64,000 nt of DNA, from positions 8,876,744-8,940,743 of the forward strand of contig NC_019892.1 in the NCBI RefSeq assembly GCF_000242455.2, in the 5' to 3' direction. Origin of the DNA: Singulisphaera acidiphila DSM 18658. GTDB lineage: Bacteria > Planctomycetota > Planctomycetia > Isosphaerales > Isosphaeraceae. The translations under genes and the position numbers were made by a program. The notes beneath the pieces were generated by a model that saw only the letters and a list, made by a program, of their open reading frames with translations, did not search any database and was not told the origin of the DNA. Each line of letters begins with the position of its first letter. Within the stretch, counting starts at the first letter, position 1. Shown piece by piece: positions 8,824 to 17,728 of this stretch.

Positions 8824-10446
8824 ATGACCGCACCCTCACTTCCACCGGGCAGTGAAGCGAACCCTTCAGACGCTGGCGGAATCAGCCCCACGCCACGAGC
8901 CGGCAAACCCCCCAGAGGCTGGCGCGGCATCTTGATCCGCACGCTGGCGGTGTTGATTGGCCTTGCGCCTTTCGCCGCAGGCGAAGCGATCCTGCGCGCA
9001 CTCGACTGGCAACGCCCCGCCCTACACGACGATCCGTTCGTGGGCTTCAGCGCGGTCCACCCTTTGTTCGCCCTCAACCGCGACGGCACGCGTTACGAAA
9101 TTTCCCCTGCGCACAACCGATTCTTCTGCCCTGAGTCGTTCGATGCCGTGAAGCCTCGCGGTGAGTTTCGCATTTTCTGCTTGGGGGGCTCGACCGTGCA
9201 GGGTCGGCCGTTCGCGAAGGAAACTTCGTACACGACCTGGCTCGAGCTCAGCCTCCGGGCCGCCGACCCGTCACACCCCTGGAGAGTGATCAACTGCGGC
9301 GGCACCTCCTACGCCAGTTATCGACTCGCCGAGGTCATGCGGGAGTTGCGGGGCTACCAGCCCGACCTGTTTCTCATCGACATGGGCCACAACGAGTTTC
9401 TTGAAGATCGCACCTATCAGCACATCACGCACGTGCCGAAATTCATTAGACGTCCCCTTGAACTGGCGTCCGGGCTCCGTCTCTTCGGCCTGATCCGCTC
9501 CACGGTCACGGCGTTGGGAGGCCGACCGCACGCGCCTGAGAAAGCGATCCTCGGCCCCGCAGTCGAGGCCAAGTTGGACTATCGAGGGGGACTCGCAACT
9601 TATCACCACGACGAAACCTGGCGGCGCGACGTGATCGACCACTTCGAGTTCAACCTCCGCCGAATGGTCCGGATGGCTCAGGAGGCTCGGGTGCCCGTCA
9701 TCCTCATGAATCCCGTGTACAACCTCGACACCCCTCCCTTCAAGTCGGAGCACCGGCCAGGCCTGTCGAACGAGGCGCGGCAACAGTTCGAGGCATGCTG
9801 GAACGAGGCCCGCCAGTCCTACGGCAAGAACCTGCCCAAGGCGATCGAGCGTCTCCGGGAGGCGATCGCCATCGACGACCGACACGCGGGCATCCACTAC
9901 GCGCTCGCGAAATGCTATCAGCAATTGGATCGGACGGAGGAAGCGCGTCGGTCGTTCATCGACGCCAAGGAGACGGACGTCTGCCCTTTACGGATTCTCG
10001 AGCCGATGAGCCAGACGATGCTCGACGTCGGCCGCGAGTCGGGAACTCCCGTGATCGACCTGGTCGACCTCTTCTCGGCGCGGAGCCGGGACGGAATCCT
10101 CGGAGACGACTGGCTCGTCGACCACGTCCACCCTTCGATCCGAGGGCACCAACTTGTCGCGAGCGTCCTGGTGGACGAGTTAGCCCGGGAGGGCTTCCTC
10201 AGCCCCTCGACCGGCTGGGAGGCCGACCGCGATCGTCGCTACCAGGAGCAAACCGCCTCGCTCGACGAGTTCTACTTCCTCAAGGGCCAGAAGCATCTCG
10301 GCAACCTGCGGCTCTGGGCCCAGGGGCGAGGCGACCGAGTCCGTCCCGTCTCAAAATCGGAACCAGGACGGGAAAATTCCGCCCCCCCTGTCCCGGACGG
10401 CCGTGAAGCACGCCCGGAACGCCGTTGGGGTTCCTCGAGTGGTTGA
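8824..10446 (+). CDS. SGNH/GDSL-type hydrolase with TPR-like insert
   Basis: 540 residues, with one membrane-anchor segment at about 37-58 after a Pro-rich cytoplasmic tail. The esterase fold shows block I as FCLGGSTVQG (Ser123 nucleophile), block II at NCGGTSYASY, block III at MGHNEFLEDR, and block V as DHVHP near the C-terminus (Asp and His of the triad). Between blocks III and V a TPR-like stretch (KNLPKAIERLREAIAIDDRH, then YALAKCYQQLDRTEEARRSF) is inserted. It would act as an extracytoplasmic ester hydrolase, possibly on polysaccharide acyl groups; the substrate is unknown. The gene stands alone. Confidence 0.85.
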   Translation: MTAPSLPPGSEANPSDAGGISPTPRAGKPPRGWRGILIRTLAVLIGLAPFAAGEAILRALDWQRPALHDDPFVGFSAVHPLFALNRDGTRYEISPAHNRFFCPESFDAVKPRGEFRIFCLGGSTVQGRPFAKETSYTTWLELSLRAADPSHPWRVINCGGTSYASYRLAEVMRELRGYQPDLFLIDMGHNEFLEDRTYQHITHVPKFIRRPLELASGLRLFGLIRSTVTALGGRPHAPEKAILGPAVEAKLDYRGGLATYHHDETWRRDVIDHFEFNLRRMVRMAQEARVPVILMNPVYNLDTPPFKSEHRPGLSNEARQQFEACWNEARQSYGKNLPKAIERLREAIAIDDRHAGIHYALAKCYQQLDRTEEARRSFIDAKETDVCPLRILEPMSQTMLDVGRESGTPVIDLVDLFSARSRDGILGDDWLVDHVHPSIRGHQLVASVLVDELAREGFLSPSTGWEADRDRRYQEQTASLDEFYFLKGQKHLGNLRLWAQGRGDRVRPVSKSEPGRENSAPPVPDGREARPERRWGSSSG

Positions 10447-10558
10447 CCCTCCGCCCCCTTGCCAACCCCCCTCGAACTCGCGCTCAGCCGTAAATGATCC
10501 GGCCAGGCCACTCATCAGCTCAGATTTTCAACATTAACGAGCTTGTCGAATACGCCGC

Positions 10559-10918
10559 CTAGAACGAGTCGAGCGCCTTGGATTCTTCGTCGTAGATTTC
10601 AAAGATCCGATCGAACCGGGTGATCTTGAAAACTTGCGCCAGGTCGGGGGCGATGCAGCAAAGTTTCAGCCGGCCCTGTGCGGCCGACACCCGGCGGGCA
10701 AATTTGAGAAGGACGGCGAGCATGGTGCTGGACATCAGGCGAACCTCGCGGAAGTTGAGCAGCAAGTCCGCCTGGCCGAGTCCTCCGATCAGTTCCTGCA
10801 GTTGTTCGTCAATCTCGCCGATAACTTCTTCGTTGAGGATTTCGGTATCCGCGAAGTTCGCGATAGTCACCCCGTGAATTGTCTCCACAAGGACGCGGGG
10901 ATAAGCAATTTTCGTCAT
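10559..10918 (-). CDS. STAS-domain anti-sigma factor antagonist-like protein
   Basis: 119 residues, essentially one STAS domain. The order of strands and helices fits: VETIHGVTIANF, then the helix EEVIGEIDEQLQELI, then LLLNFREVRLMSSTMLAVLLKF, where the Ser pair matches the phosphorylatable Ser region, and finally KLCCIAPDLAQVFKITRFDRIF. Such proteins bind anti-sigma factors or switch kinases in partner-switching regulation. The ATG at 10918 has a GGAA site just upstream; the longer in-frame opening adds residues without STAS similarity. No partner kinase or phosphatase is adjacent. Confidence 0.88.
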   Translation of the reverse strand: MTKIAYPRVLVETIHGVTIANFADTEILNEEVIGEIDEQLQELIGGLGQADLLLNFREVRLMSSTMLAVLLKFARRVSAAQGRLKLCCIAPDLAQVFKITRFDRIFEIYDEESKALDSF

Positions 10919-11316
10919 CGTTCCAATTCCAGATAAATGAGAAACTTGTTCCGCCTGTTCTTCCTGCGCTCGGCTTGCTCGCTCGCGCGGACTGAACAAC
11001 GAGGGGGAAGGAGTGACCCGCTCGGAATCCTCCGAGATCGGATGCCCCCTCTCTTGGCGTGAAACAACGGCCGGACATTCAGGCCCTTGGGTAGGGCATT
11101 GCCCGGCCTTTCGTTGTTCAACTCGATGCCGCTACTCGACCACTCGCACGCGGCGATCGGGTCTCTCGCGATCGATTCGACCGTCTTCATTGACAGTCGG
11201 GACATCGCCGCTTCGTGCGACATCCACAATCAGTGTACGGACTCAGTCAACTCCATCAACACCTGCGACCCGCTCCGGAATCGATCCGCTCATCATCTTG
11301 AGCGGGTCGCAGCGCG
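10919..11316. other. Intergenic region, no supported gene
   Basis: Roughly 400 bases between two minus-strand genes. A minus-strand frame of 104 codons crosses it but has no family match and overlaps the start of the STAS gene, so it was not called. Confidence 0.35.
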
Positions 11317-11637
11317 TCAGTCGTGGGGATGCCAGCCGATCGCCGTCGAACTGGCTCGAGAAGGCGCAGTCATGCCCTCACCCATCGGTGGCTTGGGATA
11401 GACGTGGGCTTGGTGGGTCACGTCCCAGAGCCCCGGCCAGCCTCGCGGGTCGCTCCGCTCGATCGCGTTGATCAACATCTCAACAACCGGCCAACGGCCC
11501 CAATCGACTGCGACGGAGAGCCGAGGGATCCCGTTGGTGTGGGTTTCCATGCTCTCGGGCCCGAAGCCGAGTCGGCTCAGCCAGTTTCGAGCGCGGAGCA
11601 ATGACTCGTTATTGGCGAAATAGTGAGTGTAATACAT
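11317..11637 (-). CDS. Small conserved-looking protein of unknown function
   Basis: 106 residues, no signal peptide or membrane segment. The sequence (MYYTHYFANNESLLRARNWL at the start, then RLSVAVDWGRWPVVEMLINAIE) has the composition of a folded mixed alpha/beta protein and ends in a Pro-rich tail. The ATG at 11637 has a GGAG site 10 bases upstream, supporting translation. I do not recognise a family. It is isolated from its neighbours by gaps of about 250-400 bases. Confidence 0.6.
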   Translation of the reverse strand: MYYTHYFANNESLLRARNWLSRLGFGPESMETHTNGIPRLSVAVDWGRWPVVEMLINAIERSDPRGWPGLWDVTHQAHVYPKPPMGEGMTAPSRASSTAIGWHPHD

Positions 11638-11892
11638 TGGTCTTGTTCTCCTTCTTTTTGCTGATTGCGAATAGAAAGGAGCGCTGGGGAATCAGCCCAG
11701 AGCAGCGGTTTGGAAGGGGGGATCAGCGGTTTATCGTCCCGGGAAGAGCGGGAACCGGGGCCGTGGCACGACGATCGGGAAACCAGAGGCTCCGAGCCAA
11801 TGGCGACGAAACATCGTCGCAATACCGGCAAAGCCAGATCCTGGGATCACTGAACGTGCCCGCCGATCAAGGCAAAACGTGGGGGGCTGAAC

Positions 11893-12252
11893 TCAACAGC
11901 GGAGAGGAATTCGGTGGCAGGAGGTCCAAACGGCTTTGGTCTGCGAGAAGGTGAACGACGACCAAGGCGCGTTGTCGACCACATGTGACGAAGTCAGCGG
12001 CGCGTCGAAGGCAATGAAGTGGCCGACCCCATCCGAGTCATCGTCATCCTCCCCATCCCAGAGGGAGAGACCAAGCCCCGTATGATCGAACGCTTTATTC
12101 GGAAGCCGTCCGTCCGACCGCCGAAGGCGAGTCGCATGCGAGAGCGTGGAGGCCACAGCCTGAGGAGACTTCACCGAGTCGGAAGCCTGGCCACGCCCCC
12201 CAAAGGAAGGGAGCAGAAACGACCAGAAGAGGAGAATTCCGACGCTTTTCAT
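11893..12252 (-). CDS. Small exported protein, unknown
   Basis: 119 residues. MKSVGILLFWSFLLPSFGGR followed by G-Q-A-S looks like a signal peptide. The mature part is polar with an acidic cluster (DGEDDDDSDG) at about residues 70-80. No family is recognised. The ATG at 12252 is preferred to an upstream GTG-type start because the signal peptide begins there. It may be a real small secreted protein; evidence is limited to the signal peptide and the start context. Confidence 0.5.
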   Translation of the reverse strand: MKSVGILLFWSFLLPSFGGRGQASDSVKSPQAVASTLSHATRLRRSDGRLPNKAFDHTGLGLSLWDGEDDDDSDGVGHFIAFDAPLTSSHVVDNAPWSSFTFSQTKAVWTSCHRIPLRC

Positions 12253-12928
12253 CGGTAGGTCCACCACCTTCGCCTCGCCGTCCTTGGCGAGTAGTTTTCA
12301 CATTATCCATTCTATCGAACACGTCAAGCCAAAGGTTCGAACCACAAACGATTCATCCCCCCATTGCATTTTCCGCATTTCCCAAAAACTCACCCGGAAA
12401 TCAGACACGAACCGCCCTTTTTCCCCGCGTTGGACGCTCATTCCGAAAGAATTCCCACAAAAATGACCCGATCTCGCGATACGTGCGTTTGCATGCTGCA
12501 TAATGGCGTATCGGTGGTCGCGATCGCTGAGCAAGACACCTAGTCCTACCCCATGGCGACGACGTCCGGCTGCTTTACTTTTTCCCCTCTCAAATCGTCA
12601 CAACCGACGAATCCACGAGAGATGATAACGTAAACCAAGGCATCCGGAAGCCGGTCCGCACGATCATTCGATCTCACTCGATTGACCTCTTCGGCTCATC
12701 CTCGTTGCGTTCCTTGCCAACGGTGGTTCACGTAAACGACCCGTTGACTATGACTGCATGAGTGATAGCATTGAACAGGTCAACCAGATTCTCAAAAAGA
12801 GGACGAGCCCTCACGGGGGTTAGGGCTGGTCTTCTTTTGAGTGTCTGGCCGGGGGATTTCCATGGTTTGTGCGGCCTATTCTGCGTTTGCCGCTCGTCAT
12901 CCAAAGGTTGATCCAGGGACTTGTAACC
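12253..12928. other. Intergenic region upstream of the large surface protein
   Basis: About 675 bases between divergent genes, with lower GC than the surroundings between 12290 and 12620. No supported coding sequence. It should carry the promoter of the large repeat protein. Confidence 0.4.
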
Positions 12929-15900
12929 ATGTCGCTTTTCAGTCCGCGCCGGAAACTTTGGGGTGCAGGGCGTTCGTCGGATCCAAAAAGGCGAGCGCGC
13001 CGCCTGAGCCAGCACCGGCTCGGGCTTGAAGTCCTGGAGAGCCGCTTGGCCCCCGCCACAAGCATATGGAGCGGCGCCGTTAATGGACTCTGGTCCAATG
13101 CCGGCAATTGGGATACCCCTCCGACAGCCGGCAGCGACCTCGTCTTCCCCGCCGGTGCCGCCAACCTCACCAACACGAACGATCTGGCGGCGGGAACGTC
13201 GTTCGCCTCGTTCACGGTCTCAGGTGGTGGTTATACGATCGATGGGTCGGCGATCAACCTGGCCGGGGTGCTCGACGCCTCGCAGGCCACGGGGACCGAC
13301 ACGATCAATCTCCCGATCGCGTTCTCGGGTCCAGCCACGGTCGAGGTCGATCAGGCCGGGGCCGTTCTCGTCTTGGGGGGAGCGATCTCCGGCTCCGAGG
13401 GTCTGAATAAGGCAGGTGCCGGGGAACTCGACCTCACGGCCGCGAATACTTATTCGGGCACCACCACCATCACGGGTGGCACTCTGGTGGTCAACGGCCA
13501 GCAGAGCGGCAGCCCCGTGGCCGTGAACGCAGGGACCACCCTCCGAGGGTCGGGGACGGTTGGCTCCATCACGTCTACTTCAGGGACAGTGAGCCCGGGG
13601 AACACATCCCCCGCGATCCTGACGGGTAGCGGTAATCTGACGCTCGATTCCACATCGACTTTTGTAGTGAACTTGAGCGGCACGACCGCAGGCACGGGCT
13701 ACAGCCAGTTGGGGGTCGCCGGCCAGATTTCGCTCGGAGGCGCCACGCTTCAGTCGACGCTCGGATACACGCCAACCGGCCACGACCAGTTCACCATCAT
13801 CAACAATACGGGCGCCGCGGCAATCAGCGGCACGTTCGCGGGCCTTCCCGAGGGGGCCACGTTCGTCGTCAACGACCAGGCCTTCCAAATCAGTTATACC
13901 GGCGGCGACGGCAACGACGTCGTTCTGACCCACCTGCTCGACAGCACGACGAGCGTGACGGCCGCCCCCACTTCGTCCATCTTCGGCCAGACGGTCACCT
14001 TGACGGCAACCGTCGTCGCCACGGGTTCGGGCGAACCTAACGCCCCCACGGGGACCGTCGAGTTCTTCAGCGGTACAACCTCGCTGGGGACCGCCACCCT
14101 GAACGCGGGAACCGCCATTCTGGCCACCGCCGCCCTGCCCGCGGGAACCGACTCGATCACCGCGAAGTACAAGGGGGACGCGAACTTCGCGACCAGCACC
14201 TCACCGGCCATCACGGTGACGGTCGCTCAGGTGAGCACAACCACGACGCTCACCGTCGCGCCCACCTCCTCGGTGGTCGGCCAGTCGGTGACCCTGACGA
14301 CGACGGTCACGGCGACCGGCTCAGGCGCAGGGACCCCCACGGGGACCGTCGAGTTCTTCAACGGCACAACCTCGCTGGGAACCGCCACCCTGGGCAACGG
14401 CGTGGCCACCCTGTCGACCACGAACCTGCCGCTGGGCAACAACTCGATCACGGCCCAGTACCAGGGAACCGACAACTTCGCAACGAGCACTTCGCCGACG
14501 GTGATCGCGACAATCACCCAGGCGAGCACGACCACCACGCTGACCACTTCGCCCAACCCCTCGAGCGTTGGCCAGCCGACGATCCTGACCGCGACGATCA
14601 CGGCGATCAGCCCCGGCTCGGGAACACCCACAGGGACCGTCGAGTTCTTCAACGGCTCGACTTCGCTGGGGACTGCCACGATCAGCGGCGGTGTAGCCAC
14701 GCTGACCACCACGGCCCTACCGCTCGGCACCAGTTCGCTCACGGCCCGGTATCAGGGGGATGCCAACTACACCACAAGCACCTCTGCGATCAAGATCCAG
14801 ACGGTGAGCCCGGCGACCACGACGACGCTGACCGCCGCTCCCACCTCGGTCAGCTTCGGAGCGACCGTGACGCTGACAGCCACGGTGGCCGCGGTGAGCG
14901 GCACGGGAACGCCCACCGGCAACGTCAGCTTCATGAGTGGCACCACCCCACTGGGAACGGGCGCGGTGATCAACGGGGTCGCCACCTTGGTGACCAGCAC
15001 CATCCCTGGCGGTACCAACGCGATCACAGCACAGTACCAGGGCGATTCCAACTTCGGGGGGAGCAACTCGGCGGCCGTCAATGTCACGGTCGCCAAGCTG
15101 GACACGACCTCTGCGCTCGTGGTCAAGCCCGTAAACTCAGGCCTGGGCAATCCGGTCACGCTGACCGTCACCATCAGTTCGTCCAACACCGGCGCCGTGA
15201 AGCCTTCAGGCACCGTCCAGTTCTTCGACGGTTCCGTCGCGATTGGCACGGCTACCGTGGACAATAATGGTGTCGCGACGCTGACAACCTCGTCGCTGAC
15301 CCTGGGAACCCACTCGATCACGGCCCAGTACCAAGGGGACGGCAACTACAACCCCAGCACCTCGCCGGCAGTCACCCAGACGGTCGGCCAGCTCAGCACG
15401 ACGGTACTGACCGTCACGCCGCTTGAGACCGTCTTTGGCCAGGCGGTGACCATGACGGCCACCGTCACCGCCACAAACGTCACGGGGGATCCCACGGGGA
15501 CCGTCGAGTTCTTCAGCGGTACAACCTCGCTGGGCAAGGCGACCATCGTCAATGGCGTGGCCATCTTGACGACCACCGCCCTCCCGGTCGGCGTCAACAG
15601 CTCGATCACCGCTCAATACAGCGGCGACGCCACTTTCGGCTCGAGCACCTCCGCGGTTAGCTCCGTGACGGTGACCAAGTCGCAATCGAACGTCGCGGTA
15701 ACGGCAACGCCTAACCCTGCGGGGTTCGGCCAGCAATGGACGCTGACGGCCACCATAACGGCGATCAGCCCCGGCTCGGGGATCCCCACCGGAACCGTCC
15801 AGTTCTACAGCAACGGGACCGCGATCGGGAGCCCCGTCAACGTGGTCAACGGCGTCGCCACTCTGTCGACCTCGGCCACGCCGCTGGGAACCACCACGAT

Positions 15901-16888
15901 CACCGCCCGATACTCGGGTGACACCAACTTCGCGACCAAGGACGGCGCGACCACGACCACGGTGACGCAGTCGAACTCGACCATCAACGTGACCTCGTCG
16001 AACCTCAATCCGACCGCACGCGAAGCCGTCACCCTGACGGCGACGGTCTCCGCCTCGAATTCCGGGACAAGCACTCCCACGGGCACCGTCCAGTTCTTCG
16101 CCAACGGGGTCCTGGTCGGATCGGCCACTCTCTCCAGCGGGAGGGCAACGCTGGTCACGACGAGCCTGTTGGTCGGTGTCGACACCATCACGGCGGTCTA
16201 CCAAGGCGACTCGAACTTCACCACAGCCTCGTCGCCAGACCTCACGGTCGTCGTCGGCGATCAGACCGAACGGTTCCTCAACCAGGTCTACATCAACTCG
16301 GTGGGTCGGCCGGCAACCCTGGATGAGCTCGACTTCTACCGGACCCAACTGGCGATCGGGGTTCCCCGGCATAAGGTCGTCGTCCGCATCGTGACCAGTC
16401 CCGACGGACAGGCCAACGCAGTGACGACCGTCTATCGAACCTTCCTCCGCCGCGAGCCCACCTTCCGCGAGGTGGTCCGCGGGTTGCAGAGCCAGAAGAA
16501 GGCGCAAGGCTTCGGTGCCGAGATCGATGTCCTCGGCTCGCACGAGTACTATCAGTCTCAGGGAGGCGGGACGATCAACGGCTTCCTGACCGCCCTCTAC
16601 CAAGACGTGCTCGGAACCGCAATCCCGGCCTCGGCCCAAGCCAGGCTGACCCGACAACTGCGGCAAGGCGTCTCGCGAGCCTCGGTCGCCAGCTCCTTGG
16701 TTCTCAGCCAGCCGGGTAAATCCGCCTTCGTCAGCTTCCTCTACCAGCAGTTCTTCGGCACCACCCCCACCACCCAGCAGCGCGCCCGCTCGGTGGGACT
16801 CCTCAACCGTGGCGGTCGCGTCGATCAGCTCGTCTCCGACCTGCTCTCCTCCAACGACTTCTACGACCAGTTCGCTGACAACTCCTGA
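12929..16888 (+). CDS. Large secreted repeat protein: LEPR-xLL-like N-terminus, Ig-like repeats, DUF4214-like C-terminus
   Basis: 1319 residues. The N-terminus is basic and carries LEVLESRLAPAT, like the LEPR-xLL motif of exported planctomycete proteins. Residues about 45-330 are beta-rich and include the autotransporter-associated repeat GLNKAGAGELDLTAANTYSG. Eight tandem Ig-like (Big_3_5-type) domains of about 97 residues follow (13939-16260), each with the pattern P-T-G-T-V-x-F-F and ITAQYQGDxNF. The last 200 residues contain three F-L-x3-Y-x3-G units (from ERFLNQVYINSVGRPA), resembling DUF4214. A surface or extracellular adhesion role is inferred. ATG 12929 has an AGGGA site upstream; an upstream GTG at 12869 is less likely. 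Confidence 0.85.
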   Translation: MSLFSPRRKLWGAGRSSDPKRRARRLSQHRLGLEVLESRLAPATSIWSGAVNGLWSNAGNWDTPPTAGSDLVFPAGAANLTNTNDLAAGTSFASFTVSGGGYTIDGSAINLAGVLDASQATGTDTINLPIAFSGPATVEVDQAGAVLVLGGAISGSEGLNKAGAGELDLTAANTYSGTTTITGGTLVVNGQQSGSPVAVNAGTTLRGSGTVGSITSTSGTVSPGNTSPAILTGSGNLTLDSTSTFVVNLSGTTAGTGYSQLGVAGQISLGGATLQSTLGYTPTGHDQFTIINNTGAAAISGTFAGLPEGATFVVNDQAFQISYTGGDGNDVVLTHLLDSTTSVTAAPTSSIFGQTVTLTATVVATGSGEPNAPTGTVEFFSGTTSLGTATLNAGTAILATAALPAGTDSITAKYKGDANFATSTSPAITVTVAQVSTTTTLTVAPTSSVVGQSVTLTTTVTATGSGAGTPTGTVEFFNGTTSLGTATLGNGVATLSTTNLPLGNNSITAQYQGTDNFATSTSPTVIATITQASTTTTLTTSPNPSSVGQPTILTATITAISPGSGTPTGTVEFFNGSTSLGTATISGGVATLTTTALPLGTSSLTARYQGDANYTTSTSAIKIQTVSPATTTTLTAAPTSVSFGATVTLTATVAAVSGTGTPTGNVSFMSGTTPLGTGAVINGVATLVTSTIPGGTNAITAQYQGDSNFGGSNSAAVNVTVAKLDTTSALVVKPVNSGLGNPVTLTVTISSSNTGAVKPSGTVQFFDGSVAIGTATVDNNGVATLTTSSLTLGTHSITAQYQGDGNYNPSTSPAVTQTVGQLSTTVLTVTPLETVFGQAVTMTATVTATNVTGDPTGTVEFFSGTTSLGKATIVNGVAILTTTALPVGVNSSITAQYSGDATFGSSTSAVSSVTVTKSQSNVAVTATPNPAGFGQQWTLTATITAISPGSGIPTGTVQFYSNGTAIGSPVNVVNGVATLSTSATPLGTTTITARYSGDTNFATKDGATTTTVTQSNSTINVTSSNLNPTAREAVTLTATVSASNSGTSTPTGTVQFFANGVLVGSATLSSGRATLVTTSLLVGVDTITAVYQGDSNFTTASSPDLTVVVGDQTERFLNQVYINSVGRPATLDELDFYRTQLAIGVPRHKVVVRIVTSPDGQANAVTTVYRTFLRREPTFREVVRGLQSQKKAQGFGAEIDVLGSHEYYQSQGGGTINGFLTALYQDVLGTAIPASAQARLTRQLRQGVSRASVASSLVLSQPGKSAFVSFLYQQFFGTTPTTQQRARSVGLLNRGGRVDQLVSDLLSSNDFYDQFADNS
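13939..16260 (+). repeat. Eight tandem Ig-like domain repeats (protein-coding)
   Basis: Units of about 290 bases, beginning near 13939, 14236, 14521, 14812, 15100, 15394, 15682 and 15973. Some share DNA words almost exactly, for example the segments at 14047-14090 and 15493-15536, and 14335-14380. This points to copying between units rather than only protein-level conservation. Confidence 0.8.
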
Positions 16889-16920
16889 CCCTGCTGCGAA
16901 CTCGTCCGGCACATCAACAA

Positions 16921-16960
16921 CGAGGGGCGGTGGCGATCAACAGATCGCCACCGCCCCTCG
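16921..16960 (+). terminator. Perfect 18-bp hairpin after the repeat protein
   Basis: Arms 16921-16938 and 16943-16960 are exact reverse complements with a 4-base loop, 33 bases after the stop. Very GC-rich stem; no clear T-run follows. A terminator or 3' mRNA-stabilising hairpin is the likely role. Confidence 0.75.
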
Positions 16961-17108
16961 GTCGTTTCCAAAAATGCTGAATATCTGCGATAATTTGTAC
17001 CCGCACCAACCCACGACAAACGTCATAGACAGTGCCGTACAGATCCGCTAGAATCCGCTTCAGGTCCAGGTGCCGCATCTCTTCTGAGTCGCCAAGGAGC
17101 CTATCCCC

Positions 17109-17531
17109 ATGATGAGGCCGCTTGCCCTGACGGTCGTGTTTGCTGGCCTGTTGCTCACCGCTGACGAGACACCCAAGGGTGAACTGGAAAAGTATCAGGG
17201 GACTTGGGTCTTGGTCTCCGAAGAGTACGAAGGCAAGACGGTGCCGGCCCAGGAATTGCCCGATCTCTCCTTTGTGGTCCAAGGCAATCAGATCCACTAC
17301 ACCGCACAAGGAGCGGACCGATCGGCGATGGTCACGTTAGACCCGAACAAGACCCCAAAAGCCTATGACCTTCTGCGGGACGATGGCGCCCTTTCCCTCA
17401 AGGGCATCTACACCTGGGATGGTGAGACCATCAAGATTTGCGCGGCGGAAGATCAGGGAGATCGCCCGACGGAGTTCAAGACGGGGGCCGAAAGCAGGAA
17501 TCGCATTCGGGTCTGGAAGCTGAAGAAGTAA
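17109..17531 (+). CDS. TIGR03067-type exported protein
   Basis: 140 residues. A short signal peptide (MMRPLALTVVFAGLLLTA) precedes the family core: GELEKYQGTWVLVSEEYEGKT near the start, then LDPNKTPKAYDL, and a GIYTWDGETIKIC segment near residue 100, closing with WKLKK. TIGR03067 proteins are frequent in planctomycetes, often many per genome, and have a lipocalin-like small beta-barrel organisation; the ligand is unknown. It lies about 150 bases after the hairpin, so it is probably transcribed on its own. Confidence 0.85.
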   Translation: MMRPLALTVVFAGLLLTADETPKGELEKYQGTWVLVSEEYEGKTVPAQELPDLSFVVQGNQIHYTAQGADRSAMVTLDPNKTPKAYDLLRDDGALSLKGIYTWDGETIKICAAEDQGDRPTEFKTGAESRNRIRVWKLKK

Positions 17532-17728
17532 CGGACCACAACAACGGTCCTCGCTGAGATCGCCCATAAACAAGGCAAACCCGGGGCGTTGCCCGGGCTG
17601 CTTTGGGACGCCCCGTTGAGGCTAAAGTCGAACGGCGCAAAGGCTCGCTCAAGCCAGGTGATTCGATCTCCACAAGACGTGTGCCACCCACCGGTGAAAC
17701 GCTCTTGGCCCAGGCACGAAAAACCGAC

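Noticed and set aside
10915..11229. 104-codon minus-strand frame upstream of the STAS gene
   Set aside because: Overlaps the STAS start, no family, no clear ribosome binding site.
13939..16260. Regular repeats that might suggest a CRISPR array
   Set aside because: Units are about 290 bases, in frame and protein-coding; no short direct repeats with unique spacers.
15206..16912. 568-codon minus-strand frame inside the Ig-repeat gene
   Set aside because: Low-complexity Arg/Gly/Asp-rich translation, fully antisense to a well-supported gene.
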